A stretch of 21,888 bases of DNA from an uncultured Bacilli bacterium (lineage in GTDB: Bacteria; Bacillota_I; Bacilli_A; RF39; UBA660): assembly GCA_944358495.1 (NCBI GenBank), contig CALVRF010000013.1, forward strand, positions 1 through 21,888. The letters are read 5' to 3'. The stretch's first letter is position 1, and the number at the start of each line of letters is the position of its first letter. The notes beneath the pieces are model-generated. The model was not told where the DNA came from and ran no database searches. It saw only the letters and a program-made list of their open reading frames with translations. Shown here piece by piece: positions 8,200 to 14,795 of this stretch. The position numbers and the translations under genes are program-made.

Positions 8200-8559
8200 G
8201 GGGCCGCTTTGGTTTCGACAGATACTTGGAGATTGAAGTTGCAAGTCGAAGGTACGCGTTAAGTACACAGTTAAATATAACTGGAAAAGAAAATAAGGCC
8301 TATAATGGCCAATTAGCTTTCGCTTAATAGAAAAAGGGAAGCACTCTTTACTTTCTTTCTCCCATGAAGAATTTAAAGAGTTCGCATTTAATGGGATATA
8401 TTATTACTTAGCCTAAAAGTAATAATGAATTTTATAGGCTTACTAATAAATTAGTTGTTAGCTACTTTATTTATTAGGACACTTCTTAGCTAACTAAACT
8501 TGTAGAGATTTCCTTTGAAAGGTATTTGGACGCGAGTTCAATTCTCGCCGGCTCCACCA
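8200..8559 (+). ncRNA. ssrA: Transfer-messenger RNA (tmRNA, SsrA)
   Basis: This is a 360-nt one-piece tmRNA. The 5' end GGGGCCG pairs with CGGCTCC before the 3' ACCA, with one G-T wobble, to form the tRNA-like acceptor stem. GGTTTCGACAG near the 5' end and the T arm GCGAG-TTCAATT-CTCGC near 8533-8549 complete the tRNA domain, and the CCA at 8557-8559 is encoded. The tag frame is read from a likely resume codon GGA at 8283: GKENKAYNGQLAFA, with stop TAA at 8325 followed at once by a second stop TAG. The ending AFA instead of the usual LAA/ALA resembles mycoplasma tags. The exact resume codon is inferred; the stop and last residues are certain. Pseudoknot regions lie between 8331 and 8510. Confidence 0.96.
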
Positions 8560-8569
8560 GTATGAAAAT

Positions 8570-8593
8570 AACCGTTGATTTTTAACGGTTTTT
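8570..8593 (+). terminator. Intrinsic terminator of ssrA
   Basis: A 7-bp stem (AACCGTT at 8570-8576 with AACGGTT at 8584-8590) leads into T residues at 8589-8593, eleven bases after the CCA end. Confidence 0.8.
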
Positions 8594-8660
8594 GTATGCT
8601 ATAAGATATTTTTGCCTTATTTTTAAGCCCATTTGCTATTTTCACTAAGTAATTTAATAC

Positions 8661-8698
8661 AAAAAAATAAGATATAAATATGCAGTTATTTACATCTT
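8661..8698 (-). terminator. Intrinsic terminator of the aldo/keto reductase gene
   Basis: On the minus strand a 12-bp stem (AAGATGTAAATA with TATTTATATCTT, one G-T pair, 6-nt loop) is followed by seven T residues (plus-strand A run 8661-8667). It lies 52 bp past the stop codon. Confidence 0.75.
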
Positions 8699-8750
8699 AA
8701 AGTATACTTGTGATTTATTTGTTGACTAAATTGATTATTATGACTTTTTA

Positions 8751-9722
8751 TTACCAATTCTCGTATCTTTGGCTTTTATTAATGTTAGCAATATCTCTCA
8801 TATTTGCTTCACTTAACTCAAAATCAAAAATACTATAATTTTCTAAAATATGGTCTGGATTACTTGAACCAGGAATAACTATATATCCTGCTTGTAATTG
8901 CCATCTTAATATGATTTGAGCTGATGTTTTATTGTATTGACTAGCTAATTCTTTAATAACCTCATTGTTAAAGTTCTCAGAAGTATGACCTCTACCGCCA
9001 AACGGATACCAAGACTCGATTATTATTCCATATTTACTCACATATTTTTGTAATTCTGTATTTTGATAATATATATGGTTTTCATTTTGAATTACCGCTG
9101 GAGTAATAGTTGCATAGGACAACACTTCATCAATCTCTTCTTTTGTATAATAATTGGAAATTCCGATTGATCTTACCTTGCCATCTTCAACACCTTGTTC
9201 CATAGCTTTATAAACTTCTTCATCATTAGAACCAGGCTGATGTATTAAAAGTAAATCTATATAATCTACTCCCAATTTTTTTAAAGATTCATCAATAGAA
9301 TAATAGGCATTATTATAACTACTTGGCATTATTTTTGTCGTAATAAATATTTCATCTCTTGTTACAATACCATCATCAATCGCTCTTTTAAGGCCATCCC
9401 CAACCCCTTTTTCATTACCATAATATTGAGCAGTATCTATAAGTCTATAGCCATCCTTCAAAGCATAGTAAACAGAATTAGCGGTTTCTTTATCATCTTG
9501 AGTCCAAGTCCCTAAACCTAATATTGGCATTTCATATCCACTATTTAGAGTCACTGTTTTGGTATCAAAGTTAAACGATATATTAGAGTTTTCCACATTA
9601 ACATCTCCTTTCTGTCTTATGTTTTGGGTGTTAGATGAATCAAATTTATTTATATTTAACATAATCATTATAATCGCTGTAACAATTATAACTATAGTCA
9701 CTACAAATATTATTTTTTTCAT
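8751..9722 (-). CDS. Membrane-anchored aldo/keto reductase
   Basis: This 323-residue protein carries a complete aldo/keto reductase domain, an NAD(P)H-dependent carbonyl reductase. The catalytic tetrad is visible as D96, Y101 (DTAQYYGNE), K130 (TTK) and H161 (LLIHQP). IGISNYY and the late IPGSSNPDHILEN cofactor loop are also present. Unusually, the domain is preceded by an N-terminal hydrophobic segment (about residues 2-24, MKKIIFVVTIVIIV...) and a polar linker of about 35 residues. There is no lipobox cysteine, so it is predicted to be a signal anchor placing the enzyme outside the membrane. The start is ATG 9722, with GGAGGT four bases upstream; an upstream in-frame ATG would contain that SD. 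It lies 11 bp after a truncated MerR reading frame and is probably driven by the MerR-type promoter at 9901-9931. Substrate unknown. Confidence 0.88.
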   Translation of the reverse strand: MKKIIFVVTIVIIVTAIIMIMLNINKFDSSNTQNIRQKGDVNVENSNISFNFDTKTVTLNSGYEMPILGLGTWTQDDKETANSVYYALKDGYRLIDTAQYYGNEKGVGDGLKRAIDDGIVTRDEIFITTKIMPSSYNNAYYSIDESLKKLGVDYIDLLLIHQPGSNDEEVYKAMEQGVEDGKVRSIGISNYYTKEEIDEVLSYATITPAVIQNENHIYYQNTELQKYVSKYGIIIESWYPFGGRGHTSENFNNEVIKELASQYNKTSAQIILRWQLQAGYIVIPGSSNPDHILENYSIFDFELSEANMRDIANINKSQRYENW

Positions 9723-9733
9723 AAAAACCTCCA

Positions 9734-9868
9734 TTATTTTAGATACATATTAAAAACTCCAATTTTTAAGCTTTGAAGCAGTTCGATATTATTATAATAT
9801 CTTAATGCTGGTATAATTATATGCATTTTTCTTGCTACTTCTGATATGGGGTATTTCAGGGCATCCAT
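9734..9868 (-). pseudogene. Truncated MerR-family regulator (N-terminal HTH only)
   Basis: A 44-codon frame encodes KYPISEVARKMHIIIPALRYY and then NNIELLQSLK. This is the N-terminal helix-turn-helix of MerR regulators (compare 'YSIGEVAKKLGVSxSTLRYYExxGLL'). It stops after GVFNMYLK, where a full protein would continue for another 60-100 residues with the wing, dimerisation helix and effector domain. The stop lies 11 bp before the aldo/keto reductase start, and MerR-type genes often sit beside such reductases. The translation start is uncertain: ATG 9868 is possible, and a CTG before AAATAC may be the mutated original ATG. It is probably a decayed regulator, although a short DNA-binding peptide cannot be excluded. 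Confidence 0.65.
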
Positions 9869-9900
9869 CACCAATTTATCATTGCTTATAATCCTTCTAT

Positions 9901-9931
9901 AATATATCATCTAAAGTTGACTTTAGGTCAA
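9901..9931 (-). promoter_or_regulatory. MerR-type promoter/operator with 19-bp spacer
   Basis: Read on the minus strand, TTGACC (9926-9931) and TATATT (9901-9906) are separated by 19 bp. A perfect 7-2-7 dyad, CTAAAGT-CA-ACTTTAG (9911-9926), lies across the spacer. Over-long spacers carrying a dyad are the hallmark of promoters twisted open by MerR-family activators, and the half-sites resemble those of AdhR-like members. It reads into the MerR remnant and the reductase. Confidence 0.7.
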
Positions 9932-10158
9932 GCGTTTTATTTAAAGAAAATGAAAAACAATCTTTAGTCATGAAATGACAGTTTATTGTTTAGATAATTA
10001 TATTATTTTTTCATAGCAAGAAAAGCATCATAATGTAGATAGTAATTAATTCCAATATCACTCACCTTAAAAAATTTATAGGTAACCGATTCCATTAAAC
10101 TGATTAGTACTTTTTAAGATGTTTAAAATTATATGAGGCAGTACCAAGTTATTTCTTG
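9932..10158. other. Gene-poor stretch, possible decayed coding sequence
   Basis: No gene with an SD can be supported here. On the minus strand a 30-codon frame at 10003-10095 (MESVTYKFFKVSDIGINYYL and so on) has protein-like composition but no SD and no recognised family. An overlapping frame just upstream ends in STNQFNGIGYL. Together with the MerR remnant this suggests that coding sequence has been lost from the region. Confidence 0.3.
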
Positions 10159-10159
10159 A

Positions 10160-10199
10160 AAAAAAACTACCAAAATTTATTGATAGTTTTGTTTTGGTA
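10160..10199 (-). terminator. Terminator of the zinc-ribbon gene
   Basis: On the minus strand TACCAAAA (10192-10199) pairs with TTTTGGTA (10168-10175) around a 16-nt loop, followed shortly by a run of T residues (plus-strand A run up to 10166). It begins four bases past the stop. Confidence 0.65.
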
Positions 10200-10202
10200 A
10201 AA

Positions 10203-10478
10203 TTAATCACCAAAAATGTCAAAAATTTCGCCCATAAAAGATTCTTTCTTTTTCTTCTTTTTATGAGGATATTTAGAGTCATAATCATGATATTCTTTGT
10301 CATCATAATGTTTTTTTTCACTATAATGCTCTCTATTATAACTTTCTTCTTTTTCCATTAATTTTTCCAGTTCACCGCGGTCAAGCCAAATCCCACGGCA
10401 CTCTGGACAATAATCAATTTCTACACCTTTTTTTTCTGACATCAATAATGTTACATCTTTACAAACAGGACATTTCAT
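10203..10478 (-). CDS. TFIIB-type zinc-ribbon protein
   Basis: This 91-residue protein has an N-terminal zinc ribbon: C3-P-V-C6 and C24-P-E-C27 with RGIWLDRGELEKL, the signature of the zf-TFIIB (PF13453) family. The rest is a charged His/Lys/Asp/Tyr-rich linker and a short amphipathic end (ESFMGEIFDIFGD). The start is ATG 10478, with GGAGG seven bases upstream; ATGs at 10484 and 10496 would lie against or contain the SD. It has its own promoter and terminator and is divergent from the next gene. No function is established for these small proteins; the ribbon may bind nucleic acid or a partner protein. Confidence 0.85.
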   Translation of the reverse strand: MKCPVCKDVTLLMSEKKGVEIDYCPECRGIWLDRGELEKLMEKEESYNREHYSEKKHYDDKEYHDYDSKYPHKKKKKKESFMGEIFDIFGD

Positions 10479-10502
10479 TTTCATTCCTCCATTCATAAAT
10501 TA

Positions 10503-10532
10503 ATTGTAACATAAATACTATCTAAAAAGCAA
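10503..10532 (-). promoter_or_regulatory. Promoter of the zinc-ribbon gene
   Basis: On the minus strand TTGCTT (10527-10532), an 18-bp spacer and TACAAT (10503-10508) with a TGT extension form a plausible sigma-A promoter about 25 bp before the start. Confidence 0.6.
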
Positions 10533-10565
10533 TTTTATTTAATCAACAATGAAGTTTTTCTTGAT

Positions 10566-10594
10566 TTGCGAAAATATGAATAAATTGATATAAT
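10566..10594 (+). promoter_or_regulatory. Promoter of the 10628 gene
   Basis: TTGCGA (10566-10571), a 17-bp spacer and TATAAT (10589-10594). Together with the minus-strand promoter at 10503-10532 this makes a divergent promoter region. Confidence 0.65.
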
Positions 10595-10627
10595 ATGTAT
10601 ATATTTCATTGAAGGAGGAATGTATAA

Positions 10628-11200
10628 ATGGACCCCGCCTCGGCGAACCAAAAATCTAGAATTATCCCATTTCCATCGGTGAATATTAATCAAAACCGTA
10701 TTTACTTTGAAGATGACAATGGAAGAAAGCACTATTTTTTAGCTAATCTTAATGACTGTAATCACACTTTAGTAACAGCTACAGCTACATTAGATAGTAA
10801 TTATCAAATACTTGAATGTGATATTGAAGCTGTTAAGATAATAGACTATCAGGCTTTAAAAAAACAAGAGGAGGACTTATCTTTAAGTGATTTATTTACA
10901 TTAAAGGAAAAACTAGCTCAAAATGAACGTTATATTTTAACTTTAAAAGAAGGAAGTCTTACTACTCTCTTATTAATAGAAGGTCACAAAATACCTGTTT
11001 CAATAAGTACGTTATTAGACGAATTTCTTAAAGAAGATGAGGAAAAATACATGGATCATATTGATTTGATTTTAGATTATATATGTATAAGCTTGAGTAA
11101 TGATAGGCTTTATAAAAGTAAAAAGCCATTACAAGAGGTAGAAAAATTTTATCAAGCAAAAAGGTTAATAAAGACTAAAGAACAGCAAATTGCTGGATAA
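10628..11200 (+). CDS. Conserved-looking protein of unknown function
   Basis: I do not recognise this 190-residue protein. It is soluble, with no signal peptide or membrane segment. The N-terminal half (about 10-75) looks beta-rich (RIYFEDDNGRKHYFLANL, TLVTATATLDSNYQILECDI). The C-terminal half is helical and charged (LSLSDLFTLKEKLAQNERYI, STLLDEFLKEDEEKYMDHID). The gene has a near-consensus SD (GAAGGAGG ending at 10618), nine or ten bases before ATG, and its own sigma-A promoter, so expression is likely. The first codons (GAC CCC GCC TCG GCG AAC) are strikingly GC-rich and use codons otherwise rare in this window. It ends at a bidirectional terminator shared with rluB. Confidence 0.75.
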   Translation: MDPASANQKSRIIPFPSVNINQNRIYFEDDNGRKHYFLANLNDCNHTLVTATATLDSNYQILECDIEAVKIIDYQALKKQEEDLSLSDLFTLKEKLAQNERYILTLKEGSLTTLLLIEGHKIPVSISTLLDEFLKEDEEKYMDHIDLILDYICISLSNDRLYKSKKPLQEVEKFYQAKRLIKTKEQQIAG

Positions 11201-11225
11201 AAAAGCCATCTAATGATGGTTTTTA
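11200..11225. terminator. Bidirectional terminator between convergent genes
   Basis: A stem of about 11 bp (11200-11210 with 11215-11225, core CCATC/GATGG, loop TAAT) has T runs on both strands. It overlaps the last codons of the plus-strand gene and the rluB stop. Confidence 0.8.
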
Positions 11226-11936
11226 TTTTGCCAAATTATATAATTTTTTCACTTCTTTAATATTTAAATGACGATATTCCCCAGCTTTCAAACCACTTAA
11301 ATCTAAAAAAGCCATTTTTTCTCTTTTTAAACTAGTAACTTCATAGCCAATGGCCTTAAACATTTTTTTTACTTGATGATATCTTCCTTCATGGATAATT
11401 ATTTCAATAATTGATGTTTCTTTCTTTTTATCTATTTTTTTAATTTTAATTCTGTCAGCTTTAGTTTTTATTCCATCTACGAAAACTCCGGTCATTAATT
11501 TTTTAATTTCTCTAGGATTAACTGCTGAGGATATCTTGGCTATATACTGCTTACTGATTTCGTGTTTTGGATGAATAAGTAAGTTTGTAAGGTTTCCGTC
11601 ATTAGTTAATAACAATAATCCACTGGTATCATAATCTAAACGCCCAACTGGATAAAGTCGATTATTCGTTTTGATTAAATCAAGTACTGTTTTGCGTCCT
11701 TTATCATCTTTAGCCGTTGAAACAACACCTCTTGGTTTATATAATAAAATGTACTCTTTACTGCTTTGTTTAAGTGTATTACCCTCAACTGTAATGGCAT
11801 CGCTAAAACTTGCCTTAGTTCCTACTTCACTAATAACCTCACCATTAACAGTGACTTTACCACTTTTAATTAATTCTTCAGCTTTTCTTCTAGAGCAATA
11901 ACCACTATTTGCAATAATCTTTTGTAATCTTTCCAT
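11223..11936 (-). CDS. rluB: Ribosomal large-subunit pseudouridine synthase, RluB/RsuA family
   Basis: This 237-residue enzyme isomerises uridine to pseudouridine in rRNA. An N-terminal S4 RNA-binding domain (RLQKIIANSGYCSRRKAEELI to about residue 60) precedes the RsuA/RluB catalytic domain. The motif GRLDYDTSGLLLLTNDG places the catalytic aspartate at D101. HEGRYHQVKKMF near the C-terminus is the other family block. The start is ATG 11936, with AGGTGAAAG at 11941-11949. It is the last gene of dacB-spmA-spmB-rluB, the same order as in Bacillus subtilis, which supports RluB rather than RluE/F or RsuA. The gap to spmB is 36 bp. Confidence 0.9.
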   Translation of the reverse strand: MERLQKIIANSGYCSRRKAEELIKSGKVTVNGEVISEVGTKASFSDAITVEGNTLKQSSKEYILLYKPRGVVSTAKDDKGRKTVLDLIKTNNRLYPVGRLDYDTSGLLLLTNDGNLTNLLIHPKHEISKQYIAKISSAVNPREIKKLMTGVFVDGIKTKADRIKIKKIDKKKETSIIEIIIHEGRYHQVKKMFKAIGYEVTSLKREKMAFLDLSGLKAGEYRHLNIKEVKKLYNLAK

Positions 11937-11972
11937 TTTTCTTTCACCTAAATAAATTATACAAAACTAAAT

Positions 11973-12491
11973 CTAAAAAAACAAGGGGACAATTATGATA
12001 CTTAAAATAACTGTAGCTAAGTCAGCTAATAGTCCTGCCCATAATGCATATTTAATTTTCTTAATTCCAATTGTTCCGAAATACAATGTAATAATATAAA
12101 GTGTCGTATCACTAGAGCCTTGAATAACTGAAGATAGAATACTTAAAAAACTATCTGGGCCATATAACTCATACATATCATTTAATAAAGCCAAACCAAA
12201 ACTCCCAGATAATGGACGCATAACAGCTACTGGTAAAATTTCTAAAGGCACATGAATCATATAAAATAGCGGTTTTAAAAAACCAAATACATCGTCAATT
12301 AAACCACTACTTGTAAAAATATTAATTCCAAAAATCATTGCTAATAGGGGAGGGAACATATTTAAAGCCATTGGTAGTCCTTCCTTTGCACCTTCAACAA
12401 AACTATCATAAACATTCACTTTTTTTTTGGCTGCATAAAGAATAACGATTAATACTAGAATTGGAATAAATAAATTAGAAATTAATTTCAT
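11973..12491 (-). CDS. spmB: Spore maturation protein SpmB
   Basis: This 172-residue inner-membrane protein has a nucleoside-recognition 'Gate' domain and four or five hydrophobic segments. VEGAKEGLPMALNMFPPLLA and MRPLSGSFGLALLNDMYELYGPDS are the conserved SpmB stretches, and the GSSDTTLYIITLYFG block follows. In B. subtilis SpmA and SpmB are needed for normal spore core dehydration and heat resistance, so this is a sporulation marker. The ATG overlaps the spmA stop by 4 bp (ATGA), with AAAAGGTAT upstream inside spmA, so the two are translationally coupled. Confidence 0.92.
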   Translation of the reverse strand: MKLISNLFIPILVLIVILYAAKKKVNVYDSFVEGAKEGLPMALNMFPPLLAMIFGINIFTSSGLIDDVFGFLKPLFYMIHVPLEILPVAVMRPLSGSFGLALLNDMYELYGPDSFLSILSSVIQGSSDTTLYIITLYFGTIGIKKIKYALWAGLLADLATVILSIIIVPLFF

Positions 12492-13066
12492 TTATACCTT
12501 TTAGCAAACAATCTATCAATAATAAGACCAATAAAAAGTGAAATGAAAGTTACTAACATACAAGGGACAACAATGCTAGTAGGATCCGTACTATCATGCA
12601 TTAATCTCAAAGAAATAATAGTCGTTGGAATTAAAGTAACCCCGCACGTATTAATAACTAAAAATGTAATCATACTACGGCTAGCTGTTTTTTTATCTTT
12701 GTTTAATGTTTGCAATGATTCCATTGCTTTAAGTCCAAAGGGTGTTGCTGCATTGCCGAGACCAAACAAGTTAGCAATAATATTGGAAGAAATTAGTCCC
12801 AATGATTCATGGCCTTTAGGAATCTCGGGGAATAATTTAGAAAGAAAAGGGGAGATGGCTTTTGAAACTTTATCAAGTAATCCTGATTTTTTGGCAATAT
12901 TCATAATCCCTAGCCAAATCGCCAACAGAGGAAATATTTGTAAAATTAAATCTAAAGTAGTTTTTCCACTCGAAATAATTTGATTATTTAAAATATCTGC
13001 CTTACCATTAATAATTAAAAAAAGTGAGCCTGATACGATAAAAAATATCCACAATTTATTAATCAT
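12488..13066 (-). CDS. spmA: Spore maturation protein SpmA
   Basis: This 192-residue membrane protein is the partner of SpmB and also has a Gate domain. FPLLAIWLGIMNIAKKSGLLD, SSNIIANLFGLGNAATPFGLKAM and the late NTCGVTLIPTTIISLR are the conserved blocks. About five membrane helices are visible. The start is ATG 13066; a TTG one codon earlier is less likely. It overlaps the dacB end by 8 bp and ends in TGA overlapping the spmB ATG, so the three genes form one translationally coupled unit acting during late sporulation. Confidence 0.92.
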   Translation of the reverse strand: MINKLWIFFIVSGSLFLIINGKADILNNQIISSGKTTLDLILQIFPLLAIWLGIMNIAKKSGLLDKVSKAISPFLSKLFPEIPKGHESLGLISSNIIANLFGLGNAATPFGLKAMESLQTLNKDKKTASRSMITFLVINTCGVTLIPTTIISLRLMHDSTDPTSIVVPCMLVTFISLFIGLIIDRLFAKRYK

Positions 13067-14132
13067 CAAACCACGACTTTATCTTATTCCACAAAGTTTC
13101 TTTATTTTTTTCTTTTTTAACATATATAGACTCACTACCAATTTTTTTATCTCCAATGTAAACATCTGCCATGCCAACTTTATCTCCAGTTTTGTAATTT
13201 CTTTTTTTATCTAACTTAAATTTTAAATTAACAGCCTCAGTTTCTGCCTTTAACAAAGGATATTTAAAATCATTTTTCAAGTATAAGGTATTATTTTTGT
13301 AATAAGTTTCTCCTAGTATTGAAATATCCCCTTTGTCTAAAATTGTATAAGCCGTATATTTTTCAAAAGCTTCTTCGTATAAAGCTTCATGGTCATTCCA
13401 ATCATCACCATCGTTAATCGTTACGACAGTTAAATTAAGGTCATCTTTAGAAGCAGATGTCACTAAAGTTCTTTTGGCTTTTTTTGTAAATCCGGTTTTT
13501 CCACCTGTGGTATATTTATATCGTGTTAATAATTTATTTTTGTTTGTCCATTTATAAACATTTTTATTAGTTTCTACCGTATGGCTTTTTGTTCCCGTAA
13601 TTGTTTTAAAAGTTTCATTTTGCATCGCATAACTCATAAGTAATGCCATATCATAAGCTGAAGAAAAATTACCTTTTTCCTCATCTAAACCACTAGGATT
13701 ATTAAACGTCGTATCCGTCATTCCAATCTTTTTCGCCGTCTCATTCATTTTTTCTACAAACTTTTCTGTACTACCCGAGACATTTTTGGCTATCACCAAA
13801 GCTGCATCATTTCCACTTCTAAGCATTAAACCATATAATAAATCCTCTAAACTGATTTTTTCGCCTTGCTTAACATAAATACCTGAACCATAAGCTTTTA
13901 GTATTTCATCGCCAACCGTCACCGTTTTTTTAATATTCGCATTTTCGATAGCCACAATCGCCGTCATAATTTTTGAAATTGAGGCTACACTTTGAACATA
14001 ATGAGCGTTTTTAGCATACAAAACTCGGCGACTATCGGTATCCATTAAAATAGCACCTTTTGCATTAGAACTAAAGGCCATAACTGGCCAAGGAATCAAA
14101 AGAATAATAATTAAAAATAGTATCTTTTTCAT
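13059..14132 (-). CDS. dacB: D-alanyl-D-alanine carboxypeptidase, DacB-like (peptidase S11)
   Basis: This is a 357-residue low-molecular-weight penicillin-binding protein. A signal peptide (residues 1-19, ending PVMAF) exports it. All three active-site motifs are present: S51-I-S-K54 (SxxK, nucleophile S51), S106-G-N108 (SxN) and K212-T-G214 (KTG). The C-terminal part (about 270-345) is the beta-rich PBP5-C-like domain, ending with a short amphipathic stretch (LWNKIKSWFDD) that could attach to the membrane surface. Its position in front of spmA-spmB identifies it with B. subtilis DacB, which trims cortex peptidoglycan cross-linking. The start has GGTGAAATT upstream. A CATAAAAT element at 14148-14155 (minus strand) faintly resembles a sigma-E -10 but is not firm. 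Confidence 0.92.
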   Translation of the reverse strand: MKKILFLIIILLIPWPVMAFSSNAKGAILMDTDSRRVLYAKNAHYVQSVASISKIMTAIVAIENANIKKTVTVGDEILKAYGSGIYVKQGEKISLEDLLYGLMLRSGNDAALVIAKNVSGSTEKFVEKMNETAKKIGMTDTTFNNPSGLDEEKGNFSSAYDMALLMSYAMQNETFKTITGTKSHTVETNKNVYKWTNKNKLLTRYKYTTGGKTGFTKKAKRTLVTSASKDDLNLTVVTINDGDDWNDHEALYEEAFEKYTAYTILDKGDISILGETYYKNNTLYLKNDFKYPLLKAETEAVNLKFKLDKKRNYKTGDKVGMADVYIGDKKIGSESIYVKKEKNKETLWNKIKSWFDD

Positions 14133-14175
14133 AATTTCACCTAAATAATTTTATGAGAAGACAAACTATTTTATT

Positions 14176-14208
14176 AAAAAAAGAACTATATTATCCAGCA
14201 TATAGTCC
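14176..14208 (-). terminator. Terminator of the lipoprotein gene
   Basis: On the minus strand GGACTATAT (14200-14208) pairs with ATATAGTTC (14183-14191), with one G-T pair and an 8-nt loop, followed by a run of seven T. It overlaps the stop codon and separates the lipoprotein from dacB. Confidence 0.8.
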
Positions 14209-14739
14209 ATTAATTTTATTTAAATCTTCATCACTAAGTTCTTCAATTGTCCATTCCTCGTTTTGTCTAATGAGTGAAAAAGTAATTGTATAGGTGGCTG
14301 TATCAGTGACTTTTTCCATCTCATCTAGACGATAACTACTAAACAAAGCTGTACTATAGTTTCCCTTTTCATCTTGAAACTTATCTTCATTAGAACTTTT
14401 ATAATCTTCCGCACTAGCTACAGCTTTAGAATAATTTCTAACTGTAACTTCGGCATCTACCGTTGCCTTATCACCATCAATTCTTTCATCTTTAATTTCA
14501 TACTTTAAATCACGATAGTGATCTTCCATGAGTTTTCGGTATCCCTCTTTGTCATTATCACTCAAACTAGTATCGTTAGCTAAAACCGTATCTAAATCCT
14601 CTAAGACTCCTTCATCTAAAGTTTGATAATTGTTTAAAAAAGCCTCTACCTTTTTAGTTGGTGTATCATCCATATCCATGTTTTCGCATCCCGTTAATAT
14701 AAATAAGCAAGTAGTAAGAATTAATACAAATTTTTTCAT
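14191..14739 (-). CDS. Putative lipoprotein of unknown function
   Basis: This 182-residue exported protein has a lipoprotein signal peptide: basic KK, a hydrophobic core, and lipobox LTGC with the lipidated Cys at position 18. The mature part is acidic and helical at first (KVEAFLNNYQTLDEGVLEDL). It then shows a YEIKDERIDGDKATVDAEVTV region and a final TATYTITFSLIRQNEEWTIEEL. That pattern resembles the NTF2-like fold seen in several small Gram-positive lipoproteins. The start is ATG 14739, with GAGGTGAAAG just upstream; an in-frame GTG at 14748 is part of the SD. It lies 56 bp after the CmpB-type gene with no clear terminator between, so read-through is possible. I cannot assign a role. Confidence 0.8.
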   Translation of the reverse strand: MKKFVLILTTCLFILTGCENMDMDDTPTKKVEAFLNNYQTLDEGVLEDLDTVLANDTSLSDNDKEGYRKLMEDHYRDLKYEIKDERIDGDKATVDAEVTVRNYSKAVASAEDYKSSNEDKFQDEKGNYSTALFSSYRLDEMEKVTDTATYTITFSLIRQNEEWTIEELSDEDLNKINGLYAG

Positions 14740-14795
14740 AACTTTCACCTCTTATTTATAGTTTGGAAAGTTATATAATTTTTATACAATTTTTT

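Noticed and set aside
10076..10321. A minus-strand frame overlapping the zinc-ribbon gene
   Set aside because: Most of it is the zinc-ribbon gene read out of frame and it starts without an SD. Only its end falls in the decayed stretch, and it does not match a known protein.
12543..12983. A 146-codon open frame on the plus strand opposite spmA
   Set aside because: SpmA is a clear, conserved gene on the other strand; the plus frame has no SD, promoter or family features.
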